Shown: piece after piece, positions 13,077-13,303 of the stretch
How the letters are laid out: each line of letters opens with the position of its first letter
Position numbering within the stretch: position 1 is the first letter of the stretch
Program-made: the position numbers and the translations under genes
Assembly (NCBI GenBank): GCA_017475805.1
Contig: JAFVEW010000281.1
Span: 1 to 13,303, forward strand
Direction of reading: 5' to 3'
Source: Synergistaceae bacterium
GTDB taxonomy: Bacteria; Synergistota; Synergistia; Synergistales; Aminobacteriaceae
Length of the DNA stretch: 13,303 nucleotides
Notes under the pieces: model-generated
What the model saw: the letters and a program-made list of their open reading frames with translations, nothing else
Databases searched by the model: none
Told to the model about the DNA's origin: nothing

Positions 13077-13303
13077 ATGATTAACTCTTTCTTTATAGCT
13101 TTGACATTTTTATCTATATTGCCTGTAAGTCAAAAATTTCAGCCTGAATGGAACGAAAAAAACTTAAGATTTTTTTGTGTAATGTTGCCTGTATCAGGGA
13201 TTTTGTTCGCGGCATTTTGGTTTTTATTTTCATTTGCGTTAATGAGATTAGAAAATCTTTCCAGCGAGTTTCGAGGCTTTTTGATGACTATTTTAACTTT
13301 AGC
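13077..13303 (+). CDS. cobS: Adenosylcobinamide-GDP ribazoletransferase, 5' part
   Basis: 75 codons in the window from ATG 13077; the rest lies beyond the right edge. The N-terminus INSFFIALTFLSILPV matches the CobS opening (ALQFLTRIPV), then VMLPVSGILFAAFW corresponds to the FPLVGLLLG helix, and FRGFLMTILTL to the segment that leads to the GGLHxDG motif, which is not yet reached. CobS is an inner-membrane enzyme joining adenosylcobinamide-GDP and alpha-ribazole in the last part of cobalamin assembly. The binding site is weak. It fits with cbiA elsewhere in the window as a sign of corrinoid synthesis or salvage. Identification rests on a short, hydrophobic N-terminus, so it is probable rather than certain. 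Confidence 0.7.
   Translation, partial: MINSFFIALTFLSILPVSQKFQPEWNEKNLRFFCVMLPVSGILFAAFWFLFSFALMRLENLSSEFRGFLMTILTL

Overview
The window looks like chromosomal DNA of a low- to medium-GC anaerobic bacterium. It has many TTG/GTG starts, Shine-Dalgarno-led genes, ECF-type vitamin transporters, an NhaC antiporter and a lipoprotein with a Cthe_2159-type carbohydrate-binding region. I cannot fix the phylum from sequence alone. A Synergistota or Clostridia/Negativicutes-like gut or sediment anaerobe is my best guess, at low confidence. I see no transposase, phage, tRNA, rRNA or CRISPR array.

Layout. (1) 1-1566, minus strand: 5' part of a secreted lipoprotein whose 3' end lies off the left edge. 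(2) 1605-3629, plus strand: a promoter and TPP riboswitch lead into thiT (thiamine ECF S-component). cbiA (cobyrinate a,c-diamide synthase) follows with no gap. (3) 3631-7108, plus strand: a biotin operon, bioY-bioB-bioD-bioA, behind a BirA-like operator that overlaps a sigma70-like promoter. (4) 7177-8757, plus strand: an NhaC-family Na+/H+ antiporter. (5) 8722-9762, minus strand: an unrecognised tail-anchored coiled-coil protein overlapping the nhaC tail. It is divergent from (6) 9906-10484, a zinc-ribbon plus DUF4234-like membrane protein. (7) 10504-12406, plus strand: hisD and an Sfp-type phosphopantetheinyl transferase. (8) 12387-12986, minus strand: a two-gene unit of a TSCPD-domain protein and a small coiled-coil protein. 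(9) 13077 to the right edge: start of cobS.

Taken together this is a cofactor-rich housekeeping segment: thiamine uptake, two steps of cobalamin synthesis, biotin uptake plus its last three synthetic steps, and carrier-protein activation by 4'-phosphopantetheine. No bioF is present, so the KAPA-forming step must be elsewhere or supplied from outside. The parts most worth a second look are: the riboswitch with a readable translational expression platform that appears to govern thiT and also cbiA; a tandem heptanucleotide repeat inside the cbiA interdomain linker; the divergent pair of uncharacterised membrane proteins at 8.7-10.5 kb; and the TSCPD/coiled-coil pair next to cobS. I did not find an obvious new defence system or mobile element.
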